Shown here: piece after piece, positions 16,875 to 24,735 of the stretch
Layout of the letters: the number at the start of each line of letters is the position of its first letter
Numbering within the stretch: position 1 is the stretch's first letter
Assembly: GCF_900115675.1 (NCBI RefSeq)
Contig: NZ_FOXI01000001.1
Span: 248,001-312,000 of the forward strand
Source: Halolamina pelagica
GTDB lineage: Archaea; Halobacteriota; Halobacteria; Halobacteriales; Haloferacaceae
Reading direction: 5' to 3'
DNA length: 64,000 nt
The notes under the pieces: generated by a model
The model's database searches: none
What the model was told of the DNA's origin: nothing
Seen by the model: the letters and a program-made list of their open reading frames with translations, nothing else
Program-made: the position numbers and the translations under genes

Positions 16875-17501
16875 ATGGCTCGGCGGCTCTCGACAGGCAT
16901 CAACGTCCTCGACCGGGAGCTCGAGGGCGGTCTCCCCGCGGGCTCTATCGTGCTGCTCACCGCGGAGCCCGCCAGCCAGTCCGAGCTGTTCCTCTACGAA
17001 CTCACGGCCGCACGGCCGACGCTGTACCTGACGACCGTCCGGTCCGATCAGGCCGTCATCGACGGCATCGAGCGGACCAACACCCGTACCGGCGACCCGA
17101 ACGTCCGCGACGTGGGCGGCGACGCGCCGCTGGACCAGGCGAACCGCCTGATCGGTACCCTCCCCGAGGGGGCGACGCTGATCATCGACGTGGTCGACAG
17201 CTTAGAGCGCTACGACCGCGCTCGCTTCCGGCGCTTCCTCAACGAGCTCCAGACGGTGATGGTGAACACCGGCGGGCTCGCGATCCTGCACGGGTTGAAC
17301 GGCGTCGACGTGCCGGACAACCGCGACGTGACCGCCCACGTCGCCGACGTGGTGTTCGACCTGCGGACGACCATCACCAACGCCGAGATCGAGAACCGTC
17401 TCGTCGTCCCCAAGTTCCGCGGCGGCAAGGCGCTGGCCGAACCGATCAAGCTCCGGCTGGCCGAGAGCGTCAACATCGACACCTCGCGGGACATCGCCTG
17501 A
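16875..17501 (+). CDS. RecA/KaiC/Rad55-like protein with degenerate P-loop
   Basis: 208 residues. The fold signature is that of single-domain KaiC/Rad55 proteins: TGINVLDRELEGGLPAGSIV at residues 7-26, a strand TLYLTTVRS, Walker B-like TLIIDVVDSLERY and a C-terminal strand region with VPKFRGGKAL. At the P-loop position the sequence reads TAEPASQSELF, which lacks the GxxGxGK[T/S] core, so ATP binding is unlikely in the canonical way. It probably acts as a regulatory or scaffold member of the family. The convergent beta-propeller gene ends 25 bases after it. Confidence 0.72.
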   Translation: MARRLSTGINVLDRELEGGLPAGSIVLLTAEPASQSELFLYELTAARPTLYLTTVRSDQAVIDGIERTNTRTGDPNVRDVGGDAPLDQANRLIGTLPEGATLIIDVVDSLERYDRARFRRFLNELQTVMVNTGGLAILHGLNGVDVPDNRDVTAHVADVVFDLRTTITNAEIENRLVVPKFRGGKALAEPIKLRLAESVNIDTSRDIA

Positions 17502-17526
17502 CGCGCATCCTCCCGACCCCACACCC

Positions 17527-18696
17527 TCAGTTCTCGCCGCGGGCGATCACGCCGCTGCTGCTCGACTGAAACAGCGCCCCGTCCGTGACGATCGGTTGCC
17601 CGCCCCCGTCCGTCGAAACCGTCCACCGCTCTCTGCCGTCCGTGACTGCCCGTGCAGTGAGGCCACGATCGCCGTCGCGGAACACCACCGCGTCGCCGGC
17701 GACCGTCGGCGTCCCGACCCGGCCGTCGTCGACCTCGTGACGCCACGCCTCCTCGCCGTCCCGGTCGATCGCGTAGAGTCGGTCGCCCGCCGGGACGAAC
17801 ACGCGCTCGTCCCCGACAGCTACTGCCCGCGGGTCGGGTTCGAGCACGTTGACCGTCCAGCGGTGCTGACCGTCGGTATCGAGCGCGGTCACCATCCCGT
17901 GGCTTCGAACGACCACGAGGTCCTCCGTCACCACCGGCCCCTCGGTCACGGCACCGGTCGAGACTCGCCAGTGCTCCTCGCCGGTGTCGGCGTCGAGGGC
18001 GACGACGCCGGTGTTCCCGGACGCCGAGCCGAGGTACAGCGTGCCGTCGTGGACGGCGACCGCGTTCGGGAAGGTTCGCCCGCCGTCGCCGGCGTCGATC
18101 CGGCGGGTCCACCGCACGTCCCCCGCCAGCGCGCCGAGCGCGTGGACGCGACCCCGCCAGTCGCCGACGTACACGACGCCCTCGGCGACCGTCGGCGGCG
18201 CGGTGAGGCGGGCCGCCACGTCGTTGAGCCACTCCTCCTCGCCGTATCGCGGGTTGAAACAGACGACGCGGCCGCGTTCGGTCGATCGCTTCGCACCGAC
18301 GACGATTCGGTCCGGGCTCACGGCGGGGGCGCCGTTGGGCTGGACGCGGAGGGGCACCTGCCAGCGGAGCTCCCCGTCGCCGGCCGACAGCGCGTACAGT
18401 CGGTATCGGGAGCGCGCCGTCCCGCTGACGGCGTCGGCGGGGACGTACAGGTCGCCGTCGGCCAGCGACGGCGTCCTGACCCCGCGAACGTCGTCGAACT
18501 CGGTCCGCCAGACACGGGTCGGCTCGCTCGGGCCGGCGTCGACGCGGCGCGCGTGGCCGGCGTCCCGCCCGTCCATCGGCCACTTCCCGTCGACTGTCCC
18601 GAGGTCGTTCGAGGCCGAGCCGACCGACAGACAGCCGGAGAGCGCCGCGCCAACCCCGAGCGCGGCCAACAGGTCCCGACGCGTTGTGGAGGGCAT
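17527..18696 (-). CDS. PQQ-binding-like beta-propeller lipoprotein
   Basis: 389 residues. The N-terminus is a twin-arginine lipoprotein signal (TTRRDLLAALGVGAALSGC), so it is exported folded and lipid-anchored outside the membrane. The mature part consists of repeated propeller blades of the PQQ/BamB type, with recurring patterns such as VYVGDWRGRVHALGALAGDV, LYLGSASGNTGVVALDADTG and ERVFVPAGDRLYAIDRDGEE. This kind of protein usually scaffolds or binds quinone cofactors; no catalytic residues can be assigned. A TATA-like TTCAACTTG is centred 27 bases before the ATG. It is divergent from the ABC transporter at 18878. Confidence 0.82.
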   Translation of the reverse strand: MPSTTRRDLLAALGVGAALSGCLSVGSASNDLGTVDGKWPMDGRDAGHARRVDAGPSEPTRVWRTEFDDVRGVRTPSLADGDLYVPADAVSGTARSRYRLYALSAGDGELRWQVPLRVQPNGAPAVSPDRIVVGAKRSTERGRVVCFNPRYGEEEWLNDVAARLTAPPTVAEGVVYVGDWRGRVHALGALAGDVRWTRRIDAGDGGRTFPNAVAVHDGTLYLGSASGNTGVVALDADTGEEHWRVSTGAVTEGPVVTEDLVVVRSHGMVTALDTDGQHRWTVNVLEPDPRAVAVGDERVFVPAGDRLYAIDRDGEEAWRHEVDDGRVGTPTVAGDAVVFRDGDRGLTARAVTDGRERWTVSTDGGGQPIVTDGALFQSSSSGVIARGEN

Positions 18697-18742
18697 ACAC
18701 TCGACACCCCGCGGCGACAAGTTGAACCTTGCGACCATTAGG

Positions 18743-18767
18743 TTCGCTATCGCGAATAACGATTTAC
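18743..18767. repeat. 25-bp near-repeat, copy 1 (partner at 23104)
   Basis: This intergenic site matches the one at 23104-23128 in 21 of 25 positions, sharing TTCG, TATCGCG and ACGATTTAC in the same register. Copy 1 also contains a perfect dyad, TTCGC-TATC-GCGAA. It lies between the divergent beta-propeller and ABC ATPase genes, in the most AT-rich part of that gap. It could be a regulator site or one end of a short acquired segment. Confidence 0.4.
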
Positions 18768-18877
18768 GAGTTGGATTAGCCCCACACGCAACTGTCGAAG
18801 GACACCGCGCCGAGAGACCGGGGCGGCAACTGAACCGACCGTTACGTCCTTCCGGAGTGGGCCCATCACCCCGACAA

Positions 18878-19666
18878 ATGAGCCGCCGACAGGGAGACGC
18901 CGTGATCGACGTGACGGAGCTGACGGTACGGTTCGACGACGTGCTCGCGCTCGATTCGGTCTCCCTGTCGGTCGACGCCGGCGAGTTCGTCACCGTCGTC
19001 GGGCCCTCGGGGTGTGGGAAGACCACGCTGCTCCGGAGCGTCGGCGGGCTCCAGTCACCCACTGCGGGCGAAGTCAGGGTCGACGGCGATCCCCCCGAGT
19101 CGGCGCAGGCGGCCGGCGACCTCGGCGTCGTCTTCCAGTCCCACACCTTGTTCCCCTGGAAGACGGCGTTGGAGAACGTCACCTTCCTCCGGGAACTCGC
19201 CGGTCGGGACCCCGATCGCGACCGTGCTCGCGAGCGCCTCGTCGCCGCGGGACTGGGCGGCGCCGTCGACGCCTATCCCCGGGAGCTCTCCGGCGGGATG
19301 TGCCAGCGCGTCGCCATCGTTCGCGCGATGCACCTCGGTGCGTCGACGCTGCTGATGGACGAACCGTTCGGCGAACTCGACGAACTCACGCGTTACGACA
19401 TGGCCGCCTCGGTGCTCGATAGCTGGCGTGACTCCGACCGGACGGTGCTGTTCGTGACCCACAGCGTCCCGGAGGCGGTGCTGCTGGGCGACAGGGTGAT
19501 CGTGATGGCCGACGACCCCGGACGGATCGTCGACCGTGTGTCCGTCTCGGTCCCGAGACCCCGCGAGGAGGCGACGATGGACACGCCCGCGTTCGCCGAC
19601 CAGGTCGCCGACATCAGGCGGGTACTCCGGCAGAACCGCACCGAGGACACACACCCCGACAGATGA
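18878..19666 (+). CDS. ABC transporter ATPase, nitrate/sulfonate/thiamine-precursor type
   Basis: 262 residues with all ABC motifs: Walker A GPSGCGKTT near residue 45, Q-loop VVFQSHTLFPW, signature LSGGMCQR near 145, Walker B LLMDEPFGELD and the switch His in FVTHSVPEA. The length and HTLFPWKT segment fit the SsuB/TauB/ThiZ clade. It is the first gene of the left half of a split transporter and overlaps the permease gene by ATGA. The promoter is not clear: a weak GTTACG box lies 35 bases before the ATG. Confidence 0.9.
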   Translation: MSRRQGDAVIDVTELTVRFDDVLALDSVSLSVDAGEFVTVVGPSGCGKTTLLRSVGGLQSPTAGEVRVDGDPPESAQAAGDLGVVFQSHTLFPWKTALENVTFLRELAGRDPDRDRARERLVAAGLGGAVDAYPRELSGGMCQRVAIVRAMHLGASTLLMDEPFGELDELTRYDMAASVLDSWRDSDRTVLFVTHSVPEAVLLGDRVIVMADDPGRIVDRVSVSVPRPREEATMDTPAFADQVADIRRVLRQNRTEDTHPDR

Positions 19667-20415
19667 CCGCCGGTCGCCTTCCCGAGTGGGCGTACCCCGC
19701 CGTGACCCTCGTCGGCGCCGTCGTCCTCTGGGCCGGGTTCGTGAGCCTGTTCGACGTGCCGGCGTACCTGCTTCCCCACCCCCTCGCGGTGGGGCGACGC
19801 CTCGCGGGCGATCCGGGGCTCTACGCCGACGCCGCCGTGGCGACGACGGTCAAGGTACTGGTCGGCGGCGCCGCGGGCTCGCTGGCCGGGTTCGTGCTCG
19901 GTGTCGCCGTCGGCGAACTGCCGCCGCTCTGGCGGGCGGTCTCGCCGTACTTGATCGCGGCACGCGTGCTCCCCGTCGTCGCGATCGCCCCGCTGCTGCT
20001 GATCTACTTCGGCACCGGGTTCGCCACCGGGATCGCGTTCGTGGCGCTGATGACGCTGTTCCCGATGGCCGTGAGCACCGCCGCCGGCTTCCGGCAGACC
20101 CCCGAGGCAGCGCTCGACCTCGCGGCATCCGTCGACGCCCCCCGACACCGCGTCCTGCTCTCGATACGGCTTCCCTACGCCGTTCCCGACGTGGTCGGCG
20201 GCCTCCGACAGGCGGCGACGCTGGCCGTCGTGGGAAGCGTGCTCGCGGAGTGGTTCGTCGCCGACAGCGGGCTGGGCTACCTGATCCTCGTCGCCGCCGA
20301 GAACGTCCGCCCCGACGTGTTACTCGCCGCGCTGTCGGTCGTGTTCCTCGTCGGGTTTTCGCTCTACGGCGCGGTCGGCCTGCTCGGTTCGCGCCTCCGT
20401 CGGGCCGTCGCGTGA
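19663..20415 (+). CDS. ABC transporter permease (left half)
   Basis: 250 residues with about six membrane helices and the BPD-type cytoplasmic EAA-like loop (DLAASVDAPRHRVLLSIRLP, about residues 150-169). It belongs to the SsuC/TauC/ThiX permease family. It overlaps the ATPase gene by ATGA, so the two are co-translated. Its TGA at 20413-20415 stands directly against the stop of the second permease; the two stops form the palindrome TGATCA. The two permeases probably form a heterodimer served by the one ATPase. Confidence 0.87.
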   Translation: MTAGRLPEWAYPAVTLVGAVVLWAGFVSLFDVPAYLLPHPLAVGRRLAGDPGLYADAAVATTVKVLVGGAAGSLAGFVLGVAVGELPPLWRAVSPYLIAARVLPVVAIAPLLLIYFGTGFATGIAFVALMTLFPMAVSTAAGFRQTPEAALDLAASVDAPRHRVLLSIRLPYAVPDVVGGLRQAATLAVVGSVLAEWFVADSGLGYLILVAAENVRPDVLLAALSVVFLVGFSLYGAVGLLGSRLRRAVA

Positions 20416-21177
20416 TCAGTCCGCGATCCCCCAACGCCGCCTCACGGCTCGCTCGAGGAGCGCTGCGGTCCCGTAGAACGCCACTCCGAAGAGGGCGATC
20501 ACGATGAGGTACGCGAACAGTTCGGCCGTCCGGACGAACCGGCCCGCTTCCCAGACGCCCGCACCGAGGCCGCCCCGCAGCGCGAGGAGTTCGGCGACGA
20601 CCGTCCCCGTCACCGCGAGCGCGGCGCCGAGTTTCACCCCCGCGAACACGCTCGGGAGCGCCGCCGGCACGCGAACCGAGCGGAACGTCTGCCACTCCGA
20701 CGCGCCGACGGAGGCCAACAGGTCGAGCGACGCCTGGGGCGTCGACGCCAGCCCATCGATCGAGGCGACAGTGACCGGAAACGTCGTCATCAGGGAGACG
20801 AGCAGGACCCGGACCGGGACGCCCGTCCCGAACCAGAGCAACACCAGCGGCGCCACGGCGGTCAGCGGTGCGATCCGGAACCCGACGACCGTCGGTTCGA
20901 CGACCGCCCGACCCGGGGCGGAGCTAACTGCCACGAACGCGAGGCCGAGCCCGATCACCGAACCGAGGCCGAGCCCCCCGGCCGCCGTGAACCCCGAAAT
21001 CGCCACTGCTCGGGCGAACGTCGACGGCTCGGCGATGACGGTGGCGACGACCGCCGCCGGGGCCGGGAGGAGTATCCGCGGCGTCGTCGCCGCGGCCACG
21101 TGCCACCAGCCGAGGAGGACGAGCGACACCACGGCGGGCGGCCCGACCCGTCCGACAAGTCCGGAGCGAGGGATCAC
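20416..21177 (-). CDS. ABC transporter permease (right half)
   Basis: 253 residues with about six membrane helices and an EAA-like loop (DLLASVGASEWQTFRSVRVP). It is similar in plan to the permease at 19663 but clearly diverged. The start is the GTG at 21177, whose GTGA overlap with the substrate-binding-protein stop couples the genes; upstream in-frame codons belong to the other gene's territory. Haloarchaeal NMT1/THI5-type systems with two different permeases are plausible but the two-strand arrangement is unusual. Confidence 0.85.
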   Translation of the reverse strand: MIPRSGLVGRVGPPAVVSLVLLGWWHVAAATTPRILLPAPAAVVATVIAEPSTFARAVAISGFTAAGGLGLGSVIGLGLAFVAVSSAPGRAVVEPTVVGFRIAPLTAVAPLVLLWFGTGVPVRVLLVSLMTTFPVTVASIDGLASTPQASLDLLASVGASEWQTFRSVRVPAALPSVFAGVKLGAALAVTGTVVAELLALRGGLGAGVWEAGRFVRTAELFAYLIVIALFGVAFYGTAALLERAVRRRWGIAD

Positions 21178-22205
21178 GAGACGCGTTCGGCGTACTCGCC
21201 GACGTACTCGTCGTCCGTGTCGAGGTACTCGTTGGTCCAGACGCCGGCGGGATCGGCGACCTCGCCCGAGTCCGCCTCGCGGAGCGCGTCGGCGACGGTG
21301 GTCCAGGGGGCGGACTCGTGCCAGCCCCAGCCGTGCGCCTCGACGGCAGGTCCGACCACGTGCGCTTCGGCCATCCGGTCCCACGTGGCCCGTGTCTGTT
21401 CGCGCACCTCGGCGAGGCTCTCGTTGGCGTCGACGACGGCGTCGACGCCGGCTTCGGGGTTGTTCGTCGCCCACGCGGCGCCGCGGGCGGTCCCCCGGAG
21501 GAACGCGCGCACCGTCTCGGGGTTCTCCGCGGCGTAGTCGGGGGCGGTCGCGAGCAGGTGGCCGTAGGCCGGGACCTGCTCGGCGACCTGCAGGCTGTCC
21601 ACGGTCGCGCCCTGATAGCGAGCGTCGATGGCGTCCCCGAACACGCCGCCCGCGGCGTCGACGTCGCCGTCGAGCAGGCGCTGGACGGTGTTGTAGCCGG
21701 CGTCGACGAGTTCGACCTCCTCACGGACGTCGACGGCCTCGAGGTACAGTTCGGTCAGCTTCCGCACCATCCCCGGGCCCGTCCCGACACGCGTGCCGGC
21801 GAGCTGCCCGGGATCGTCGAGCGGTTCGCCAAGCGATTCCCGCGTCGCGAACACGACGGTCGGGGTTCGCTGCATCATCACCGCGATCGAGGTGACGTCG
21901 ACGCCGCCGCCGTCGGTCAGCAGCACCTGATCGCTGCTCGTGACTGCGAACTCCGTGTTCCCCAGCCCGGCTTGCCGGGCGGCGAAATCCGACCCGTCGC
22001 CCCCGCGGATCTCCGAGACGGTGATCCCCTCCTCCTCGTAGAACCCCTGCGCTCTGGCCGCGTAGTAGGGCACGTGCAGCCCGTTGGGCGTCCAGTTCAA
22101 CAGCAGGCTCACGCTGTCGGAGCCGCCCCGTGGGAGGCCGACACAGCCGGCGGTGAGGGCGCCGGCGCCGAGCGAGGCGAGGACCGAGCGTCTGGTCCGT
22201 GACAC
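21174..22205 (-). CDS. NMT1/THI5-like ABC transporter substrate-binding lipoprotein
   Basis: 343 residues. A twin-arginine lipoprotein signal (RTRRSVLASLGAGALTAGC) anchors it outside the membrane. The mature start LLLNWTPNGLHVPYYAARAQ matches the ThiY/THI5 pattern for binding thiamine pyrimidine precursors, and the GxYxEEGxxV segment follows. Sulfonate or nitrate cannot be excluded. GTG 22205 is the start; a TATA-like AATAAAC complement is centred 27-28 bases upstream. It heads the right half of the transporter and is coupled to the second permease. Confidence 0.85.
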   Translation of the reverse strand: MSRTRRSVLASLGAGALTAGCVGLPRGGSDSVSLLLNWTPNGLHVPYYAARAQGFYEEEGITVSEIRGGDGSDFAARQAGLGNTEFAVTSSDQVLLTDGGGVDVTSIAVMMQRTPTVVFATRESLGEPLDDPGQLAGTRVGTGPGMVRKLTELYLEAVDVREEVELVDAGYNTVQRLLDGDVDAAGGVFGDAIDARYQGATVDSLQVAEQVPAYGHLLATAPDYAAENPETVRAFLRGTARGAAWATNNPEAGVDAVVDANESLAEVREQTRATWDRMAEAHVVGPAVEAHGWGWHESAPWTTVADALREADSGEVADPAGVWTNEYLDTDDEYVGEYAERVS

Positions 22206-22349
22206 GGCCGCTACCGGGGTCCCGTCGGAAATAAACGTAGCGGATAGCCGACTGGGGCGTGGTAACGCATTACAGACTCTCTCTCGCCCGAATTCGGCCG
22301 ATACCGGGGTCCGATAACGGAACCGATAAACGGTTCACAGCCGTAGTGC

Positions 22350-23030
22350 GTGACCGTGAAAGTACCAGACAGCGCGAGCCGACGGTCCCTCCTGCGAACG
22401 ATCGGTGCCGGTGTCGTTGCGACGTCAGTCGTCGCCGGTTCAGCGGGCGCACAGGAGTCGGAGACGGCAACCGGCGGCGAGACCCACGAGGTCAGCATGG
22501 TCTCGAGCGACGACGGCGAGTACTACTTCGACCCCGTCGGGCTCCACGTCCAGCCCGGGGACACGATCCGGTGGACGATCGAGAGCGGCTCCCACAACGT
22601 CGTCTCCTACGACGAGCGCATCCCGGAGGGCGCCGACACCTTCGACACCGAGGTCATCAGCGAGGGCTCACACGAACTGACCTTCTCCACGGAAGGCACG
22701 TACGACTACTACTGCATGCCCCACCAGTCGCTGGGGATGGTCGGCCGGTTCGTCGTCAGCGAGCCCGGCGGCCCCGCCGAGGGGAGCAGCCCCCAACACG
22801 GCGACGTGCCCGAATCGAGCGCGATCGTCGAGCAGGGATCCATCGCTTACGACGAGTTCACCGGTAGCGACGAGACGGCGACGCCGGAGAGCACGCCGAC
22901 GGACACCGCGACCGCCGCCCCCGACGACGAGACCACCGAGGCCAGCGGCCCCGGGTTCACGGCGACCGGCGCGCTCTCGGCTATCGGCGCCGGCGCGCTG
23001 CTGCGGGCCTACCGTAACCGCGACGAGTAA
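22350..23030 (+). CDS. Halocyanin-like blue copper protein with PGF-CTERM-like tail
   Basis: 226 residues. A twin-arginine signal (SRRSLLRTIGAGVVATSVVA) is followed by a plastocyanin fold whose type 1 copper ligands are visible as His82, Cys122, His125 and Met130. After a Thr/Pro/Glu-rich linker the C-terminus reads GPGFTATGALSAIGAGALL then RAYRNR, which looks like an archaeosortase PGF-CTERM signal (tripartite: PGF, hydrophobic helix, basic end). It would be a surface-attached electron carrier. The start is GTG 22350 or GTG 22356; the TATA-like GATAAA at 22325-22330 favours the latter slightly. Confidence 0.85.
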   Translation: MTVKVPDSASRRSLLRTIGAGVVATSVVAGSAGAQESETATGGETHEVSMVSSDDGEYYFDPVGLHVQPGDTIRWTIESGSHNVVSYDERIPEGADTFDTEVISEGSHELTFSTEGTYDYYCMPHQSLGMVGRFVVSEPGGPAEGSSPQHGDVPESSAIVEQGSIAYDEFTGSDETATPESTPTDTATAAPDDETTEASGPGFTATGALSAIGAGALLRAYRNRDE

Positions 23031-23103
23031 CCCCTCACGGGGTGCAGCGGCGATTTTTCGACGCGTCTTCTCGGGAGTGGTGACCCGTCCCGCCACACCC
23101 GAT

Positions 23104-23128
23104 TTCGATATCGCGGAATACGATTTAC
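23104..23128. repeat. 25-bp near-repeat, copy 2 (partner at 18743)
   Basis: This is the second copy of the intergenic motif at 18743, 21 of 25 identical. It includes the perfect 8-bp palindrome CGATATCG. It lies between two convergent genes (halocyanin and recombinase), where no promoter is expected, which argues against a plain promoter element. Confidence 0.4.
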
Positions 23129-23138
23129 ACGTCGGCGC

Positions 23139-24170
23139 TCAGTCGAACCGGTAGACGTGTGAGAGGTACGTCTCCCGGACCTGGTCCCCCCAGTTGTGGG
23201 TGTACGTGTCGATCACGTCGCTGGCCACGTCCCCGCGGAGGTACTTCACGATGCCCCTGTCGCCGGTCCGATCCCGGAGGTGGGTGGTGAAGAAGTGCCG
23301 GAAGTAGTGGGGCGTGACGTTCTCCCCCGCGCCGGCGCCGGTCTCGTACCAGCCCATCTCCTCGGCGTACCCGCGAACGTAGTGTCGTACCGCCCTGGCG
23401 GAGAGTCGTCGGCCCCAGTCGGTGGCCGTCGAGACGAACAGCGGGTCGGCCTCGCTCGGGGTATCCGGGCGGATCGCCAGCCAGCGTCGGAGCGACCGTC
23501 GGAGTTCGTCGTCGACGGGGATCACCGTCGAGCGTTTGCGCTTGTTCGACTCCTCCCGGACCTCGCCGTTGTAGGCCTCGCCCCGGGCGGGCGCGCTGTC
23601 GACGTAGACCGCGTCGCCGCGGCCGTCCAGCTGGGGCCGGCCGTCGAGGTCGTACCCCTCGAGTCCGGGGTCCGCCAACCGGAGGTCCCGGCAGTCGAGG
23701 TTACAGAGCTCGCCCACGCGCATCCCGGTTTTCAACAGCGTGAGGACGACCGCGTGGTGGAGCGGGTGGCGGATCCGCCCGAGGAACTCCCCCATCGTCG
23801 CCACGTCCACGTCGCGCCGTTCGGGGTCCTTCTCGATGGACTCGTCCATCTCCTCCATCACTAGCGCCATGGGGTTCTCGTCGAACGCGCCCACCCGGTT
23901 CATGTAGTCGTAGAACCGGTTGACGGTGGTCGCGTAGGTCGCGACGGTGCTCGGTGAGAGCTCGTCCCGCACCGAGTGGACCCACGCGAGACAGTCGCGG
24001 TGGCCGGCCGATCCGGCGTCGACGCCGCGGTCGTCGAGGAAGGCGGCGAACCCCCTGAGAACCCGCTCGTAGGCGTCACGGGTGCGCTCGGCCCGACCGT
24101 GCATCTCCATGTCCTCGAGGTAGTAGTCGATCGGATCGGCCACCTCGGGATCCGCCTGCCTACTCGCCAT
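23139..24170 (-). CDS. XerC/D-like tyrosine recombinase, haloarchaeal chromosomal type
   Basis: 343 residues. The N-terminal SAM-like core-binding domain covers about residues 10-110 and the catalytic domain follows. The first catalytic Arg is in TGMRVGEL near residue 150, the HxxR box is His288-Arg291, and the nucleophile is Tyr323 in DTYTHN. The usual second His/Trp in the G-H box is Asp314 here (LRGDVASD). It overlaps the upstream ribbon-helix-helix gene by 11 bases, so the two are co-expressed. No tRNA, att site or cargo genes of a prophage are nearby, so a resident Xer-like role is more likely than a phage integrase. Confidence 0.87.
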   Translation of the reverse strand: MASRQADPEVADPIDYYLEDMEMHGRAERTRDAYERVLRGFAAFLDDRGVDAGSAGHRDCLAWVHSVRDELSPSTVATYATTVNRFYDYMNRVGAFDENPMALVMEEMDESIEKDPERRDVDVATMGEFLGRIRHPLHHAVVLTLLKTGMRVGELCNLDCRDLRLADPGLEGYDLDGRPQLDGRGDAVYVDSAPARGEAYNGEVREESNKRKRSTVIPVDDELRRSLRRWLAIRPDTPSEADPLFVSTATDWGRRLSARAVRHYVRGYAEEMGWYETGAGAGENVTPHYFRHFFTTHLRDRTGDRGIVKYLRGDVASDVIDTYTHNWGDQVRETYLSHVYRFD

Positions 24171-24558
24171 CGAGAACGTACCCCCCCTTCCGGCCGCTGT
24201 AGCGGATCGCCTCGGACTCCTGGGTGATCCGGTCGAGCCGGTCCTCGAAGTCCCCGAGGACCGCGTCAACCAGTTCCTCCCAGTCGACCGCCTCGTCGGC
24301 CGAGAGTGTCCCGTGGACCCGCGCTTCGAGGCCGTCACCCCTGGGGTCGGCGCCCGGAGAACCGCCCTGCTCGGGGTTACTCGGTCCCCCGGACTCGTCG
24401 GCCGCCTCGAAGCCGCTGCGGCCCGCCTGGACCATCGTCCGGACGAACTCACTCTGACTCATCCCGAGTTCGTCGGCGGCCTCGCGCCACGCCTCGCGCT
24501 GGTGGGCAGGGACTCGCGTCTTGACCTGGACCGTCTCGCTGTCGGCGTCTGCGCCCAT
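24160..24558 (-). CDS. Ribbon-helix-helix protein paired with recombinase (DUF5805-like)
   Basis: 132 residues. Residues 9-45 fit a ribbon-helix-helix DNA-binding domain: a beta-strand VQVKTRVP, a helix QREAWREAADELG and a second helix SQSEFVRTMVQAGR. A Gly/Pro-rich linker leads to a helical C-terminal domain (DWEELVDAVLGDFEDRLDRI). ATG 24558 has a TATA-like GTTAATG centred 29 bases upstream and a perfect palindrome just beyond it. The overlap with the recombinase suggests an accessory or regulator that binds DNA near the recombinase target or promoter. Confidence 0.78.
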   Translation of the reverse strand: MGADADSETVQVKTRVPAHQREAWREAADELGMSQSEFVRTMVQAGRSGFEAADESGGPSNPEQGGSPGADPRGDGLEARVHGTLSADEAVDWEELVDAVLGDFEDRLDRITQESEAIRYSGRKGGYVLDGE

Positions 24559-24598
24559 GGGTCGTGGCTCTGTCGCGGGCCACATTAACGTACCGGAA

Positions 24599-24624
24599 GC
24601 GAGGATTAGGGCCTTAATCCTCGC
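24599..24624. promoter_or_regulatory. 26-bp palindrome (10-6-10) upstream of the RHH-recombinase operon
   Basis: The arms GCGAGGATTA and TAATCCTCGC are perfect inverted copies separated by six bases (GGGCCT). The site lies about 10 bases beyond the TATA box of the operon. Two readings fit: an autoregulatory operator for the ribbon-helix-helix protein, or a dif-like crossover site, since tyrosine recombinases of the Xer family use two binding arms of about 11 bp around a 6-bp centre. Confidence 0.6.
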
Positions 24625-24735
24625 GGTGGGGACCGAACACCCGCCGAAAGCTGGTACCGGTTGCGTTTATTTCGATCATTTGGTGCCGGCAAGGTCGATT
24701 ACGCTGCTCTCGTCGTCCGGTCCCGCTAACGTCGA

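Noticed and set aside
23139-24558. Recombinase considered as an integrase of a prophage or plasmid
   Set aside because: No tRNA, structural, replication or toxin genes surround it; the gene pair looks like a resident chromosomal unit.
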